DNA of 64,000 nucleotides from contig MPNN01000005.1 of the NCBI GenBank assembly GCA_002239045.1, forward strand, positions 1 through 64,000. The letters are read 5' to 3'. Within the stretch, counting starts at the first letter, position 1. Each line of letters opens with the position of its first letter. Source of the DNA: SAR202 cluster bacterium bin127. Its GTDB lineage: Bacteria > Chloroflexota > Dehalococcoidia > Lucifugimonadales > Lucifugimonadaceae. The translations under genes and the position numbers were made by a program. The notes beneath the pieces were generated by a model. That model saw only the letters and a program-made list of their open reading frames with translations, searched no databases and was not told the DNA's origin. Below, in pieces: positions 36,233-44,821 of this stretch.

Positions 36233-38650
36233 TTGAAAGAAAACGAAGATCTAATCGCCGAGAACGCGGCGTTGCGCGAACGGCTGTCTAAATTCGCCGA
36301 GACCGGAATCCGCATCAACGAGAGTCTCCAATTCGATGCGGTTCTGCAAGGCGTATTGGACAGCGCGCGTGCGCTGACGGACGCCCGCTTCGGAGTGATC
36401 GCGCTTCAGGCGGAAGAGGGGGCGGAAGCGGACTATATTTCGTCTGGGATGACCGCGGAAGAAACTGGCAGGCTCTGGGAGATACGCGAGGGCGAGCAGA
36501 TCTTCGATCACTTGCAAGCGTTTCAAGCCCCGACCCGTCTAAAGGATCTGCGTTCCTACTTCGAATCAGCGGGCTTCGACCATCTCGGTCTCCCAGCGCC
36601 CCACGGCGTCCCCTTTAGCTTTTTGGCGGTGCCGGTCCGGCACATGGGACGGCGCGTGGGCAGCATCTTTCTCGCCGCCAAAGAATCCGCCCCGGACTTC
36701 ACTCCTGAAGATGAAGAAACGCTCGAGATGTTCGCATCCCAAGCCGCTTTGGTCATCGCCAACGCACGCACCTATCGCGCCGAACGTCGTGCTAGGGCCG
36801 ATTTAGAGACCCTGATTAATATCTCTCCAGTCGGCGTGGTCGTCATTGATGTGAAGACCGGCGCGCCGGTTTCCTTCAACCGAGAGGCGCGCCGAATCGT
36901 CGAAAACCTGTTGTCACCCGGCGAATCACCCCAAGATGTGCTCGATACCATTACCTTCGTACGTTCCGATGGGCGCGAGATCTCGATTAACGAGATATCC
37001 ATGTCGGAGCTGCTCAGCTCCGGCGAAACCGTGCGTGTCGAGGAAGTCGTGCTCAAGGTCCCAGACGGGCGCAGCGTCTCCACTCTCATCAACGCAACAC
37101 CAACACGCGCCGCCGACGGAACCGTCGAGTCATGCGTCGTCACAATGCAGGACCTGACACCCATACAAAATCTTCAACGCATGCGCGCCGAATTTCTCGG
37201 CATCGTCAGTCACGAACTGCGCGCACCGCTGACCGCCGTGAAGGGATCCGCTACGACCCTGATCCAAGCCATCGACGATCTCGAGCCACCGGAGATGCTC
37301 CAATTCTTCAAGATCATCGACGACCAGACGGACCGAATGCGCGACCTTATCGGCGAACTTCTCCAAGTTGCCCGGATCGAGACCGGCACACTGTCGGTAC
37401 GTCCGGAACCGTTGGAGCCGACTGACCTGATCGATGAGGCGAAGAAACGGTTCCTCAGCGCCGGCGGAAGAGACAACGTCGTAATCGCTCTGTCTCCGCA
37501 GCTGCCCAGAGTCATGGCCGACAGACGCCGCATCGTACAGGTGCTGAACAATCTTCTCTCCAACGCCGAGAAATTCTCTCTCCAATCTTCCCCCATACGC
37601 ATCGAGGTGGTGCGAAAGGATCTGTACGTCGAGATATCGGTCGCCGATAGCGGCATCGGCATCTCGACCGACGCGCTCCCTCACCTGTTCTCCAATCTCG
37701 CGCGCCGCGGAACTACACAAGATCACGGCGACATCGGAGCATCAGGCCTCGGACTCCCGATCTGTAAAGGGATAGTGGAGGCCCATGGCGGCCGGGTCTG
37801 GGCAAACAGCGAAGGGCCAGGCAGAGGATCCAAATTCTCCTTCACCTTGCTGGCGTTCGAAGGGGCCACGATGGCCGCTTCGGTACCGCTGGTCGACCCG
37901 TCGCCACACGTCGATCAAGATACAAGCGATGAGGAAATGACGCGGATTCTGGTCATCGACGACGATCCGCTGGTTCTAAAGCAGGTCCGCAACACACTCC
38001 AAAAGGCGGGATACGCTCCGGTCGTCACTGGCGACCCTGCAGAAGTGCCGAAACTGATCCTCGAAAATGAACCCGGCCTCATACTCCTCGACCTGCTGTT
38101 GCCGGGAATCGACGGGATCGAGTTGATGGGACGCATCTCGGCCATTGTCGACGTCCCCGTCGTCTTCTTGTCCGCATATCGACAGGACGAAGTCGTCACC
38201 AAGGCCTTCGAATCGGGCGCCGTCGACTACATCGTGAAACCATTCTCAGAATCCGAACTCATCGCCCGCATCGGTGCTGCGCTGCGAAAACCCGCCGTAT
38301 GGCGGAGGCCACAGCCACCCGAGCCATACTTCAGGAGCGGACTCTCCATCGACTTCGACAGCCAAGAGGTGACCAATTTAGGACGTCGCGTAGACCTCAC
38401 CGTCACCGAATCCAAACTGCTATTCGAGTTGGCGGCAAATGCAGGACGTGTCTTGACATACGACGATCTCCTCTTACGCATCTGGCCCACCAAAAAGGAA
38501 CCCGATCGAGGGCTCGTCCGAACCGTCGTCAAACGACTGCGCCAGAAGCTGGGTGATGCCCCCAAGCAACCGCAGCACATCTTCACCTCGGCCGGCATCG
38601 GCTACCGGATGATCAAACCGGAGAGCAACAACGACGGCAACGCAGACTGA
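36233..38650 (+). CDS. Hybrid histidine kinase fused to an OmpR-type response regulator
   Basis: An 805-aa soluble protein carrying a whole two-component system: N-terminal coiled coil, GAF (~20-185), PAS (~190-310), HisKA with FLGIVSHELRAPL (His327), HATPase (~430-545: NNLLSNAEKF, DSGIGI, GLGLPICKGI), receiver (LVIDDDPL, phospho-Asp620 in LLDLLLPG, VKPFS), and a C-terminal winged helix (~705-795: LTVTESKLLFELA, VRTVVKRLRQKLG, GIGYRM). No membrane helix is seen, so the stimulus is probably cytoplasmic. Start TTG 36233. It follows the ABC operon by 58 bp and may control it. Confidence 0.9.
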   Translation: MKENEDLIAENAALRERLSKFAETGIRINESLQFDAVLQGVLDSARALTDARFGVIALQAEEGAEADYISSGMTAEETGRLWEIREGEQIFDHLQAFQAPTRLKDLRSYFESAGFDHLGLPAPHGVPFSFLAVPVRHMGRRVGSIFLAAKESAPDFTPEDEETLEMFASQAALVIANARTYRAERRARADLETLINISPVGVVVIDVKTGAPVSFNREARRIVENLLSPGESPQDVLDTITFVRSDGREISINEISMSELLSSGETVRVEEVVLKVPDGRSVSTLINATPTRAADGTVESCVVTMQDLTPIQNLQRMRAEFLGIVSHELRAPLTAVKGSATTLIQAIDDLEPPEMLQFFKIIDDQTDRMRDLIGELLQVARIETGTLSVRPEPLEPTDLIDEAKKRFLSAGGRDNVVIALSPQLPRVMADRRRIVQVLNNLLSNAEKFSLQSSPIRIEVVRKDLYVEISVADSGIGISTDALPHLFSNLARRGTTQDHGDIGASGLGLPICKGIVEAHGGRVWANSEGPGRGSKFSFTLLAFEGATMAASVPLVDPSPHVDQDTSDEEMTRILVIDDDPLVLKQVRNTLQKAGYAPVVTGDPAEVPKLILENEPGLILLDLLLPGIDGIELMGRISAIVDVPVVFLSAYRQDEVVTKAFESGAVDYIVKPFSESELIARIGAALRKPAVWRRPQPPEPYFRSGLSIDFDSQEVTNLGRRVDLTVTESKLLFELAANAGRVLTYDDLLLRIWPTKKEPDRGLVRTVVKRLRQKLGDAPKQPQHIFTSAGIGYRMIKPESNNDGNAD

Positions 38651-38689
38651 CCGCTGACGCCAGGCGTTTCCCAATCAGCATGGGAAATG

Positions 38690-39265
38690 CCCCACGCCTG
38701 TGAACTAGGATGGGAAGGATGGGAAGGATTACCACCGCCCCCCTGGATTCCCGCGTCCGCGGGAATCCAGGGTTTTTGAACTATGATGCGAATGATTTTG
38801 ATGATGGGGTGTTGTGGGAGGGGGTGTTGCGTTGATGTCGTTCCCGCAGGTCCCGCGTCATTCCCGCAGACCCTCCGTCATTCCCGCGCACACGGGAATC
38901 CAGAGTAAAGAAAAGCACGCCATTTTCCTCCCCTTCGCCTCGCGAAGGGGACGCGTGCGAAGCACGCAGGGGATGCACGCGTTTGAACTATGATGGGAAT
39001 GATTTTGAATGATTGGAAGGATGGAGGTAGTCGTTTGGGATGCTGCGGTGATTGTGAGGTTGGTGGTTTGGGTGTTTTTGAACTAGGATGCGAAGGATTG
39101 GAAAGGATCCCCACCGCCCCCTGGATTCCCGCGTCCGCGGGAATGACGGAGAAGAAGGTGGGAATGACGCGGGAATTGTGGGAACGCCATCACCGCAACA
39201 CCCCCTCCCACAACACCCCATCATTCCCATCATTCCAAATCTTTCGCATCATAGTTCAACCGCGT
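38690..39265. repeat. Dense repeat island in the gene-free stretch 38651-39489
   Basis: At least five GAACTA elements (38702, 38779, 38985, 39081 forward; one reverse ending at 39258), three palindromes with GGATTCCCGCG...CGCGGGAA arms (about 38747, 38880 and 39119), and the block GCAAAGCACGC...CCTTCGCCTCGCGAAGGGG near 38905-38950. Units alternate in orientation, so parts can fold as long hairpins. No gene is seen here. Confidence 0.75.
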
Positions 39266-39350
39266 GTGATCGGCGTCGTATCTGCGTTTTTTGCCCGCTC
39301 GCCATTAGGACGATTCTCTATTCATACTTAGAGACATGAGAATGGTATGG

Positions 39351-39388
39351 AAAAATCCCCATATGACATGAGCATGACATGGATTTTT
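39351..39388 (+). promoter_or_regulatory. AAAAATCC/GGATTTTT inverted repeat
   Basis: Eight-bp arms (39351-39358 and 39381-39388) separated by 22 bp that contain two ATGACATG direct repeats. It is about 100 bp upstream of the surface-protein start, so it is either regulatory or the end of an upstream transcript. Confidence 0.35.
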
Positions 39389-39447
39389 GATGCATCATTA
39401 GTTATCTGAACGTCCCGATCTGGACAAGGTGCTGATCGGGGGATATG

Positions 39448-39462
39448 GACTTGTGACAAGTC
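39448..39462 (+). promoter_or_regulatory. Palindrome, operator-like
   Basis: GACTTGT-G-ACAAGTC, a perfect 7-bp inverted repeat 27 bp before the GTG start of the surface protein. An imperfect CCCGATC...GATCGGG pair lies just before it (39413-39440). Confidence 0.45.
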
Positions 39463-39489
39463 ACATCAAGCCTGAAAAGGAAAATAGAC

Positions 39490-42400
39490 GTGATTAGAAA
39501 TCTCGAATCACTGGTTAGGTTCAGGAACGCCATCGGCGTTATGCTGGCTATCTCGGCGATCTTCGCCGTCGTCTTAAGCACCATCTCTACGCCGGGAGAC
39601 AGGGCGTTCGGGCAGGTAGCTGATGAGGACGCTATGGCCATTGAGGATCGTGCTAAGGCATGGTGGGCTAAGCTCGATCGAGATGGGCGGATAAATATTT
39701 TGGAGGGGAAAGAGGCGGATGCCGTTGACGATGTTCCAAATCAAATGGACACGCAAGGTCGCCAATATGATGACGGTGACGACGACACTGAACATGCTGT
39801 CGAACTCGCCTTGAAAGATTATGACGATTTGAGCGACGCCAACAAAGATGAAGTGAAGAGTTGGGTAGACGGTGCCGTCGCGGATCCCGGGGACATCTAC
39901 GCGGTCGGTGATCATCTCACCGATGTTGATCAGGCATTGCGAGGATTCCAGAGCGTGGAGCTTTGGTGGATGTATTTGTCCTGCCAAGAGGCTCGAGTAG
40001 CTGTCGGTGAAGACAATGACGATCTGGACTTTACTACGGATCAAGACGGAGAAACGGCTGGTTTCCAAGCAGAATCCAGCGCTGTCTGCGACGCTACCTT
40101 GAACACCGCGGGTGACGCAGTTGAATCAACGAGCGTCAAGGCTTACGACAGTGTCAAGCCCTTGGCTGACGAAGTCGGTCAAGCCATCCTCGGTCTCGAT
40201 GCCCCCGGCTCCCCCAGCAGCACCGACAACACCAGCGCCAAGGCGTGGTGGAATAAGCTCAACGCTACACAGATGGTCGATGCCCTTTATGGAGACGGCG
40301 CAGACGACGGCGACCCAACACGTACGCCGGCAACCGACGGCTCTGACCCATTCACTCGCCCCGAAAAAGCCCAAAAGATGTACGACGATCTGGACGACGC
40401 GACCAAGACTTTGGTCAACGACCGCTGGCAGTGGATCTACAACATGGGCGGCGCTAATGACGATGGCCTCGCTGAAGTCGTCTACTGGTGGAATTCCATC
40501 GGTTGTGCCGCCATGCTCGTGGCTGTTGGTGAAGACAATGATGCTGACACTACCAACGAATATTGTGCGATGTGGGACGGGCTTAATCCGTCTGACAGCT
40601 TATCCGGTGAAGGCCAGCAACGCCAAGCCCGAGTCCTCGAAGTTGGACAAGCCATCCTTGGCACTGCCAAGCCAGTGCCGCAAGTCGCCGATTGGTGGGG
40701 CACGCTCGACAATGACCAGAGGGTCAACGTCGTCTACGGCAACCCGCCGATGAGGGCACCTTGGAACCACGACGACGACGACACCACCGCCGATGAGAGT
40801 ACCCCCCCCACCATGGTCGACAAGGCCGTCTTCCAGAAGCCGTACGACATGTTGGCCGGTTCCATCCCCGCTGCGGGTCTTCAAGATGGTGCCGCCACCA
40901 ATACACCCTTAAGAGGGTCCGACCATTTGCCCGCCGCGACAGTCGAACTATTGGTCAGGCACAACGTGACGGCCGACGTTTGCAGCATGCCGAACGATGC
41001 TAACGGGGATCCTGATCCAACCTGTGCAAAGGACAGGATTAGCGCCAAGTCGATCGTCGACGCCATCGCGATGGAGCTGTTCGACCCGCCGACCGGGTTG
41101 CCCAATGGCATGTCTGGCGACGAGAGAACTGTCGTGAACGACGAAGATTTCGATTGGCCTTACAACGCGATGAACAAGCCGGCCAACGTCGCCGACTGGT
41201 GGGGGAGCACAGACTGCCGCGTGATGCGCTTGGCGGTCGGTCAAGACAACCAGTACCTCAATGCCGCGGTTGTCGGGGTTGATAACAGTAGCCCGGCAGA
41301 CGGTGATTTCACAGACGATGGTGACGTTGCCCCTGAAGATGCCGAGACGAGCATCTACTGCAGGCACTTCCCTGGTGCGGCCATGGCAATGGAGGATGAC
41401 CCGGACACCGAGGATGTCAACGAGTCCAACATCCTCAGCGAGGCGGCGCAGATGCGCGTCGTGACAGTCGGCTCTGCTCTGTTGGGTCTCAGCGTTTCCG
41501 AGAATAAGCTGCACGCCGCTCGCCCGTCGTTCAACGAACCTGCAACCGGCGATCCCCAGATCATGGGCACGGCGCAGGTCGGTGCCAAGCTCACCGTGAA
41601 CACCGACCAGATCGATGACAAAGACGACGATCCCAACGACGAGGGCTTCGAGGGATCGTTCATATATCAGTGGCTGCGGAACGGCGAGCCGATCCCGGGT
41701 GCTACAAGTTCCTCGTACGTCTTGACAGCAGCCGATGTTGGAGCGACGGTCTCGGTCCGAGTGTCCTTCATTGACGGTGAACTCTACCCGGAGATGAGGA
41801 CGAGCCCAGCGAGTCTCGCCACGTCGCCGATCGCGGGCTCGCCAGGCGAGATCTCCAAGATCGAGCCGTCGATCCGCGGCGTCACCGTCAAGGCTGGCGG
41901 CGAGGTGGTTCTGAGCGTGAAGGCGTACGGCCTTCAGGGCGCGCAGGATCAGAAGCTGTCGGCCGGCATGGGTCTTGAGTGGAAGGAAGACGATCGCTCG
42001 TTCGACGATGATGACAAGAAAACTCCGTGGGAGGTTACCTACACCGCCCCGTCGTCGCCTAGCACTTACACGATCACGGCCTCGTTCGCGAACGACGGTG
42101 ACTGCCGTCCGCTCGATAAGGATGGCGGGGAAGAGATGCGCGATAAACTGTGCACCGCCACGTTCCAAGTCCGAGTGCAGCGCCCGTCGGTGCCTCAGCC
42201 TGAAGAAGAAGCGCCGGTGAACCCGCCGGGCGAGATTCCCGGTCTTATCCCGGACTCGGACGGCAACCAGTATGAAGTCTTCACGCCGGTTGAGGGTGGC
42301 ACGTTCGACGGTGGCGAAGGCTACTCGATTACGGTCCCATCCGGCGCAGTCCCGAATGGCGAGTACATCGGGATCCGAATGTCGGACGACGGTGCGGCCT

Positions 42401-42885
42401 CGAACGTCGGACAGACACACCAGCGCTACACGCTCGGCGGCAACATGTACGGCGTCCACGCCGTAGACGGCTCCGGCTCCGCGATCAGCAGCTACGTCCT
42501 CGACGACCCGGCAACGGTCTGTATACCGCTCCCGGCATCCCTGCGTTCGAACATCTCGCACCTGTCGTTGGCGGCGATCAACAGCGATGGCTCACTGACG
42601 ATCCTTGCGGCGCAGGTGCGATTGAACACCGATGGCGACACGATGGTGTGCGGCAACCTGAGCAACCTTCCGTCCTCCGTGGCGGTAGGTTCGCAAGGTG
42701 CTCCAGATGCCATCCCGACGGCGACGCCGATGCCCGAGCCTGAGTTGCCCGTCACCGGTGGATCCGCCCCGGCATCGAGCACGAGGGTTCTCTGGTCGCT
42801 GCTCCTCGGCATCGCAGTGCTAACCCTCAGCAGCGTGCTGGTAATCGGCAGGCGACGGCGCGAGAACGTGCGCAGCAACAAGTAA
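39490..42885 (+). CDS. Giant surface protein with WW-repeats and LPxTG-like anchor
   Basis: 1131 aa, GTG start after AAAAGGAAAA. Signal peptide in residues 1-40 (AISAIFAVVLSTIS). Residues ~50-690 hold three tandem units, each with an A motif (WWxKLDxDxRxNxLYG, at ~55, 250, 400) and a B motif (WWxxxxCxxxxxAVGEDND, at ~157, 331, 568). Then an Ig-like domain (~695-780), a module beginning GEISKIEPSIRGVTVK (~784), and a domain starting NPPGEIPGLIPDSDG. It ends with LPVTGG (1086-1091), a hydrophobic helix and RRRRENVRSNK, a sorting-signal layout. The C-terminal ~330 residues are homologous to the protein ending at 50975. Acidic overall. Confidence 0.88.
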   Translation: MIRNLESLVRFRNAIGVMLAISAIFAVVLSTISTPGDRAFGQVADEDAMAIEDRAKAWWAKLDRDGRINILEGKEADAVDDVPNQMDTQGRQYDDGDDDTEHAVELALKDYDDLSDANKDEVKSWVDGAVADPGDIYAVGDHLTDVDQALRGFQSVELWWMYLSCQEARVAVGEDNDDLDFTTDQDGETAGFQAESSAVCDATLNTAGDAVESTSVKAYDSVKPLADEVGQAILGLDAPGSPSSTDNTSAKAWWNKLNATQMVDALYGDGADDGDPTRTPATDGSDPFTRPEKAQKMYDDLDDATKTLVNDRWQWIYNMGGANDDGLAEVVYWWNSIGCAAMLVAVGEDNDADTTNEYCAMWDGLNPSDSLSGEGQQRQARVLEVGQAILGTAKPVPQVADWWGTLDNDQRVNVVYGNPPMRAPWNHDDDDTTADESTPPTMVDKAVFQKPYDMLAGSIPAAGLQDGAATNTPLRGSDHLPAATVELLVRHNVTADVCSMPNDANGDPDPTCAKDRISAKSIVDAIAMELFDPPTGLPNGMSGDERTVVNDEDFDWPYNAMNKPANVADWWGSTDCRVMRLAVGQDNQYLNAAVVGVDNSSPADGDFTDDGDVAPEDAETSIYCRHFPGAAMAMEDDPDTEDVNESNILSEAAQMRVVTVGSALLGLSVSENKLHAARPSFNEPATGDPQIMGTAQVGAKLTVNTDQIDDKDDDPNDEGFEGSFIYQWLRNGEPIPGATSSSYVLTAADVGATVSVRVSFIDGELYPEMRTSPASLATSPIAGSPGEISKIEPSIRGVTVKAGGEVVLSVKAYGLQGAQDQKLSAGMGLEWKEDDRSFDDDDKKTPWEVTYTAPSSPSTYTITASFANDGDCRPLDKDGGEEMRDKLCTATFQVRVQRPSVPQPEEEAPVNPPGEIPGLIPDSDGNQYEVFTPVEGGTFDGGEGYSITVPSGAVPNGEYIGIRMSDDGAASNVGQTHQRYTLGGNMYGVHAVDGSGSAISSYVLDDPATVCIPLPASLRSNISHLSLAAINSDGSLTILAAQVRLNTDGDTMVCGNLSNLPSSVAVGSQGAPDAIPTATPMPEPELPVTGGSAPASSTRVLWSLLLGIAVLTLSSVLVIGRRRRENVRSNK

Positions 42886-42941
42886 TCACAACGAAGGGGC
42901 GGGTCGCGAAACGAGAAGGTACGAAGCAAAAATTACCAAAA

Positions 42942-43096
42942 TGGGGGGGGCGGCCCGCGACCCCCCCCTACCGATGGGCAAGCCGGGGATGATGCCCCCC
43001 CCATGAGGAGTAACACCAATATGCCCGTATAGTCCGACAGTCCGGACGCCCGCCTCTAGGGGATAACACGAGGATGGGCGTCCGGACTGTCGGACT
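42942..43096. repeat. G/C runs and a long perfect inverted repeat
   Basis: 42946-43005 contains runs of eight or more G and C. 43031-43051 and 43076-43096 form a perfect 21-bp inverted repeat (arms start AGTCCGACAGTCCGG) with a 24-nt loop that itself can pair CCTC with GAGG. It is a strong hairpin 145 bp after the surface-protein stop: terminator or non-autonomous element. Confidence 0.75.
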
Positions 43097-43214
43097 GTCG
43101 GTTCAGCGCGGTTGCTGCAGCCGATCTTCGGTCAACAGCATTTCGCAACATCTAAATAGTGTATAGGAAAACGAGGGTGTGGGTTGTGGTCAAACTGACA
43201 CTCATTGATCGATT

Positions 43215-43625
43215 AACCTGCCCCCGTCATTCCCGCAACCCCTCCGTCATCACCGCGCACCCTCCGTCATTCCCGCGCACGCGGGAATCCAGAGTAAAGC
43301 AAAGCACACCATTTCCCTCCCCTTCGCCCCGCGAAGGGGACGCGACGTAGGGGCGGGTTTCAAACCCGCCCTCGCACGCAGGGGATGCCCGCGTTTGAAC
43401 TAGGATGCGAAGGATTGGAAAGGATGAGGGGGGTAGTCGTCCAAGGTACCGCGGCGATTGTGAGGTTGGTGGTTTGGGTGGTAGGGGTTTGAACTAGGAT
43501 GCGAAGGATGGGGAATGATCCCCACCGCCCCTACATTTTTGATTCGTTACGACATGGGCAGGTTTCAAACCTACCCTGTATTTTCGATTCGTGGCTGTAG
43601 GGGCGGTTCGCGAACCGCCCCTACC
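43215..43625. repeat. Repeat island between surface protein and HicBA
   Basis: Palindrome CATTCCCGCGCACGCGGGAA near 43267, CTTCGCCCCGCGAAGGGG near 43322, a GTAGGGGCGGGTTT element at 43347-43371, two GAACTA elements (43397 and 43491), a CAGGTTTCAAACCT palindrome near 43559, and a perfect 28-bp palindrome GTAGGGGCGGTTCG/CGAACCGCCCCTAC at 43597-43624. Apart from these, no gene is seen between 42886 and 43741. Confidence 0.75.
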
Positions 43626-43672
43626 CGTGCGGCGAGCCTCAGATTAGGTCGTTCGTCTGCCGAGACGTAGAA

Positions 43673-43700
43673 TCGAATGTATAGTATGTTCTAGATTCGA
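43673..43700 (+). promoter_or_regulatory. HicBA promoter with operator-like inverted repeat
   Basis: TCGAAT (43673-43678) and ATTCGA (43695-43700) flank a TATAGT -10-like element, 42 bp before hicB. HicB antitoxins commonly repress their own promoter by binding such repeats. Confidence 0.45.
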
Positions 43701-43741
43701 GGGGGCATGCAACGCTAAGTGCAGCCATAAGGGACTACACA

Positions 43742-43975
43742 ATGGAAACGATCACATTCTTGGTACGGGTCGAGCCGGGTGAGGATGGATATCACGTAGC
43801 ATCTTGTCTGAGCCTTCCCGGTTGTTATTCTCAAGGCGAAACGGTCGAAGAAGCCATCGATAACATCGTGGAGGCCATCCAGGCCTACACGGAGAGCTTG
43901 GCACATGAAGAGGCCGGGGATGACGCGTCGTCTATGCGATTGGTGAACGTCCCTTCAGCTCTGGCCGTTGCCTAG
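43742..43975 (+). CDS. hicB: HicB-family antitoxin
   Basis: 77 aa with the partial RNase-H-like HicB fold: FLVRVEPGEDGYHVASCLSLPGCYSQGETVEEAIDNIVEAIQAY. It has no obvious DNA-binding domain beyond the fold, so autoregulation may rely on the complex. It overlaps hicA by 8 bp, with the antitoxin first, the reverse of the most usual hicAB order. It neutralises the HicA mRNA interferase. Confidence 0.85.
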   Translation: METITFLVRVEPGEDGYHVASCLSLPGCYSQGETVEEAIDNIVEAIQAYTESLAHEEAGDDASSMRLVNVPSALAVA

Positions 43976-44189
43976 GCTGCCCGTCATATCGGGCGATGAA
44001 TTCGTGGATGTGATGAAAGGCGCGGGATTTGAACGCGTGTGGACTCGAGGCAGCCACATGATAATCAAGAACGAAATCGGCATTCGACTGTCGGTTCCTC
44101 GTCACAAAGAGCTGGACCGCGGGACGTTGCGAGGGTTGATCAGGACAGCAGGATTGAGTAGAGACGATTTTATCGAGTTGCGCCGCTAG
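43968..44189 (+). CDS. hicA: HicA-family toxin (mRNA interferase)
   Basis: 73 aa, dsRBD-like fold. LPVISGDEFVDVMKGAGFERVWTRGSHMIIKN contains the catalytic-His motif GSHMI, and VPRHKELDRGTLRGLIRTAGLS is the conserved C-terminal part. Start TTG 43968 overlaps the hicB stop, so the two are translationally coupled. It lies in a repeat-rich island typical of mobile or plastic DNA. Confidence 0.85.
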   Translation: MPRLPVISGDEFVDVMKGAGFERVWTRGSHMIIKNEIGIRLSVPRHKELDRGTLRGLIRTAGLSRDDFIELRR

Positions 44190-44220
44190 TCATTTGACCC
44201 TCGGGGTCCGTATAGCGGCT

Positions 44221-44335
44221 GTAGGGGCGGTTCGCGAACCGCCCCTGCCTGAGCGGTACCATCAACCCCTCACAAACACCGCAACACCCCATCATTGAAA
44301 TCATTCGCATCATAGTTCAAAAACGGGCGCTAATC
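44221..44335. repeat. Palindrome and reverse GAACTA element
   Basis: 44221-44248 is a nearly perfect 28-bp copy of the GTAGGGGCGGTTCG palindrome at 43597. A reverse GAACTA element (CACCCCATCATT to CATCATAGTTC) ends near 44318. Confidence 0.75.
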
Positions 44336-44388
44336 TAACGGTTGCTATATTCTTAACAAGATCAGAGACTAGTCAAGGATTTCCGACC

Positions 44389-44559
44389 ATGTCTGATATT
44401 CGCCCCAATTCGCACGAACGTCTCCGACAAGTTGATCCAAAACTCTTAGAAGCTGCCGTAGCTCGCTCAAATCGTGCTCTGGCACGTCTGCAAACCCTTG
44501 CAGAGCACGGAGTTCGAGAAGCTCTTCAAGCCTACCGGCTTGATCGGGAAAACTCTTAG
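44389..44559 (+). CDS. Small hypothetical protein, 56 aa
   Basis: ATG 44389 follows AAGGA at a 9-nt distance. The product MSDIRPNSHERLRQVDPKLL... is a charged, helical 56-residue protein without cysteine or membrane segment. It matches no family I know. It lies in the repeat island between HicBA and the trehalose gene, flanked by GAACTA elements; it could be an antitoxin-like or regulatory peptide, which is a guess. Confidence 0.45.
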   Translation: MSDIRPNSHERLRQVDPKLLEAAVARSNRALARLQTLAEHGVREALQAYRLDRENS

Positions 44560-44614
44560 AAGAAGCCTTCCAACGAACTGGTTGTAATCGGAGATCGGTT
44601 CAACGTCGTTCCTG

Positions 44615-44821
44615 CAAACATTCCGTCATTCCCGCGCACGCGGGAATCCAGAGTAAAGCAAAGCACGCCGATCACATGCGCGCTTTTGAACTATGATGCG
44701 CATGATTGGGAAGGATGGGAAGGATCCCCACCGCCCCCTGGATTCCCGCGTCCGCGGGAATGACGGAAGTTGAGCACAACACCCCATCATTAAAATCATT
44801 CCAGATCATTCGCATCATAGT
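44615..44821. repeat. Repeats before the otsAB stop
   Basis: Palindrome CATTCCCGCGCACGCGGGAA at 44627, forward GAACTA element at 44688, palindrome GGATTCCCGCGTCCGCGGGAA at 44741, and a reverse GAACTA element ending at 44822, reaching the stop codon of the trehalose gene. Confidence 0.75.

Noticed and set aside
38781-39339. Several 65-113 codon frames
   Set aside because: Repeat translation only; opposite strands are equally open.
40948-42561. Open frame of 537 codons, minus strand
   Set aside because: Antisense of the LPVTGG surface protein; no family match, wrong composition.
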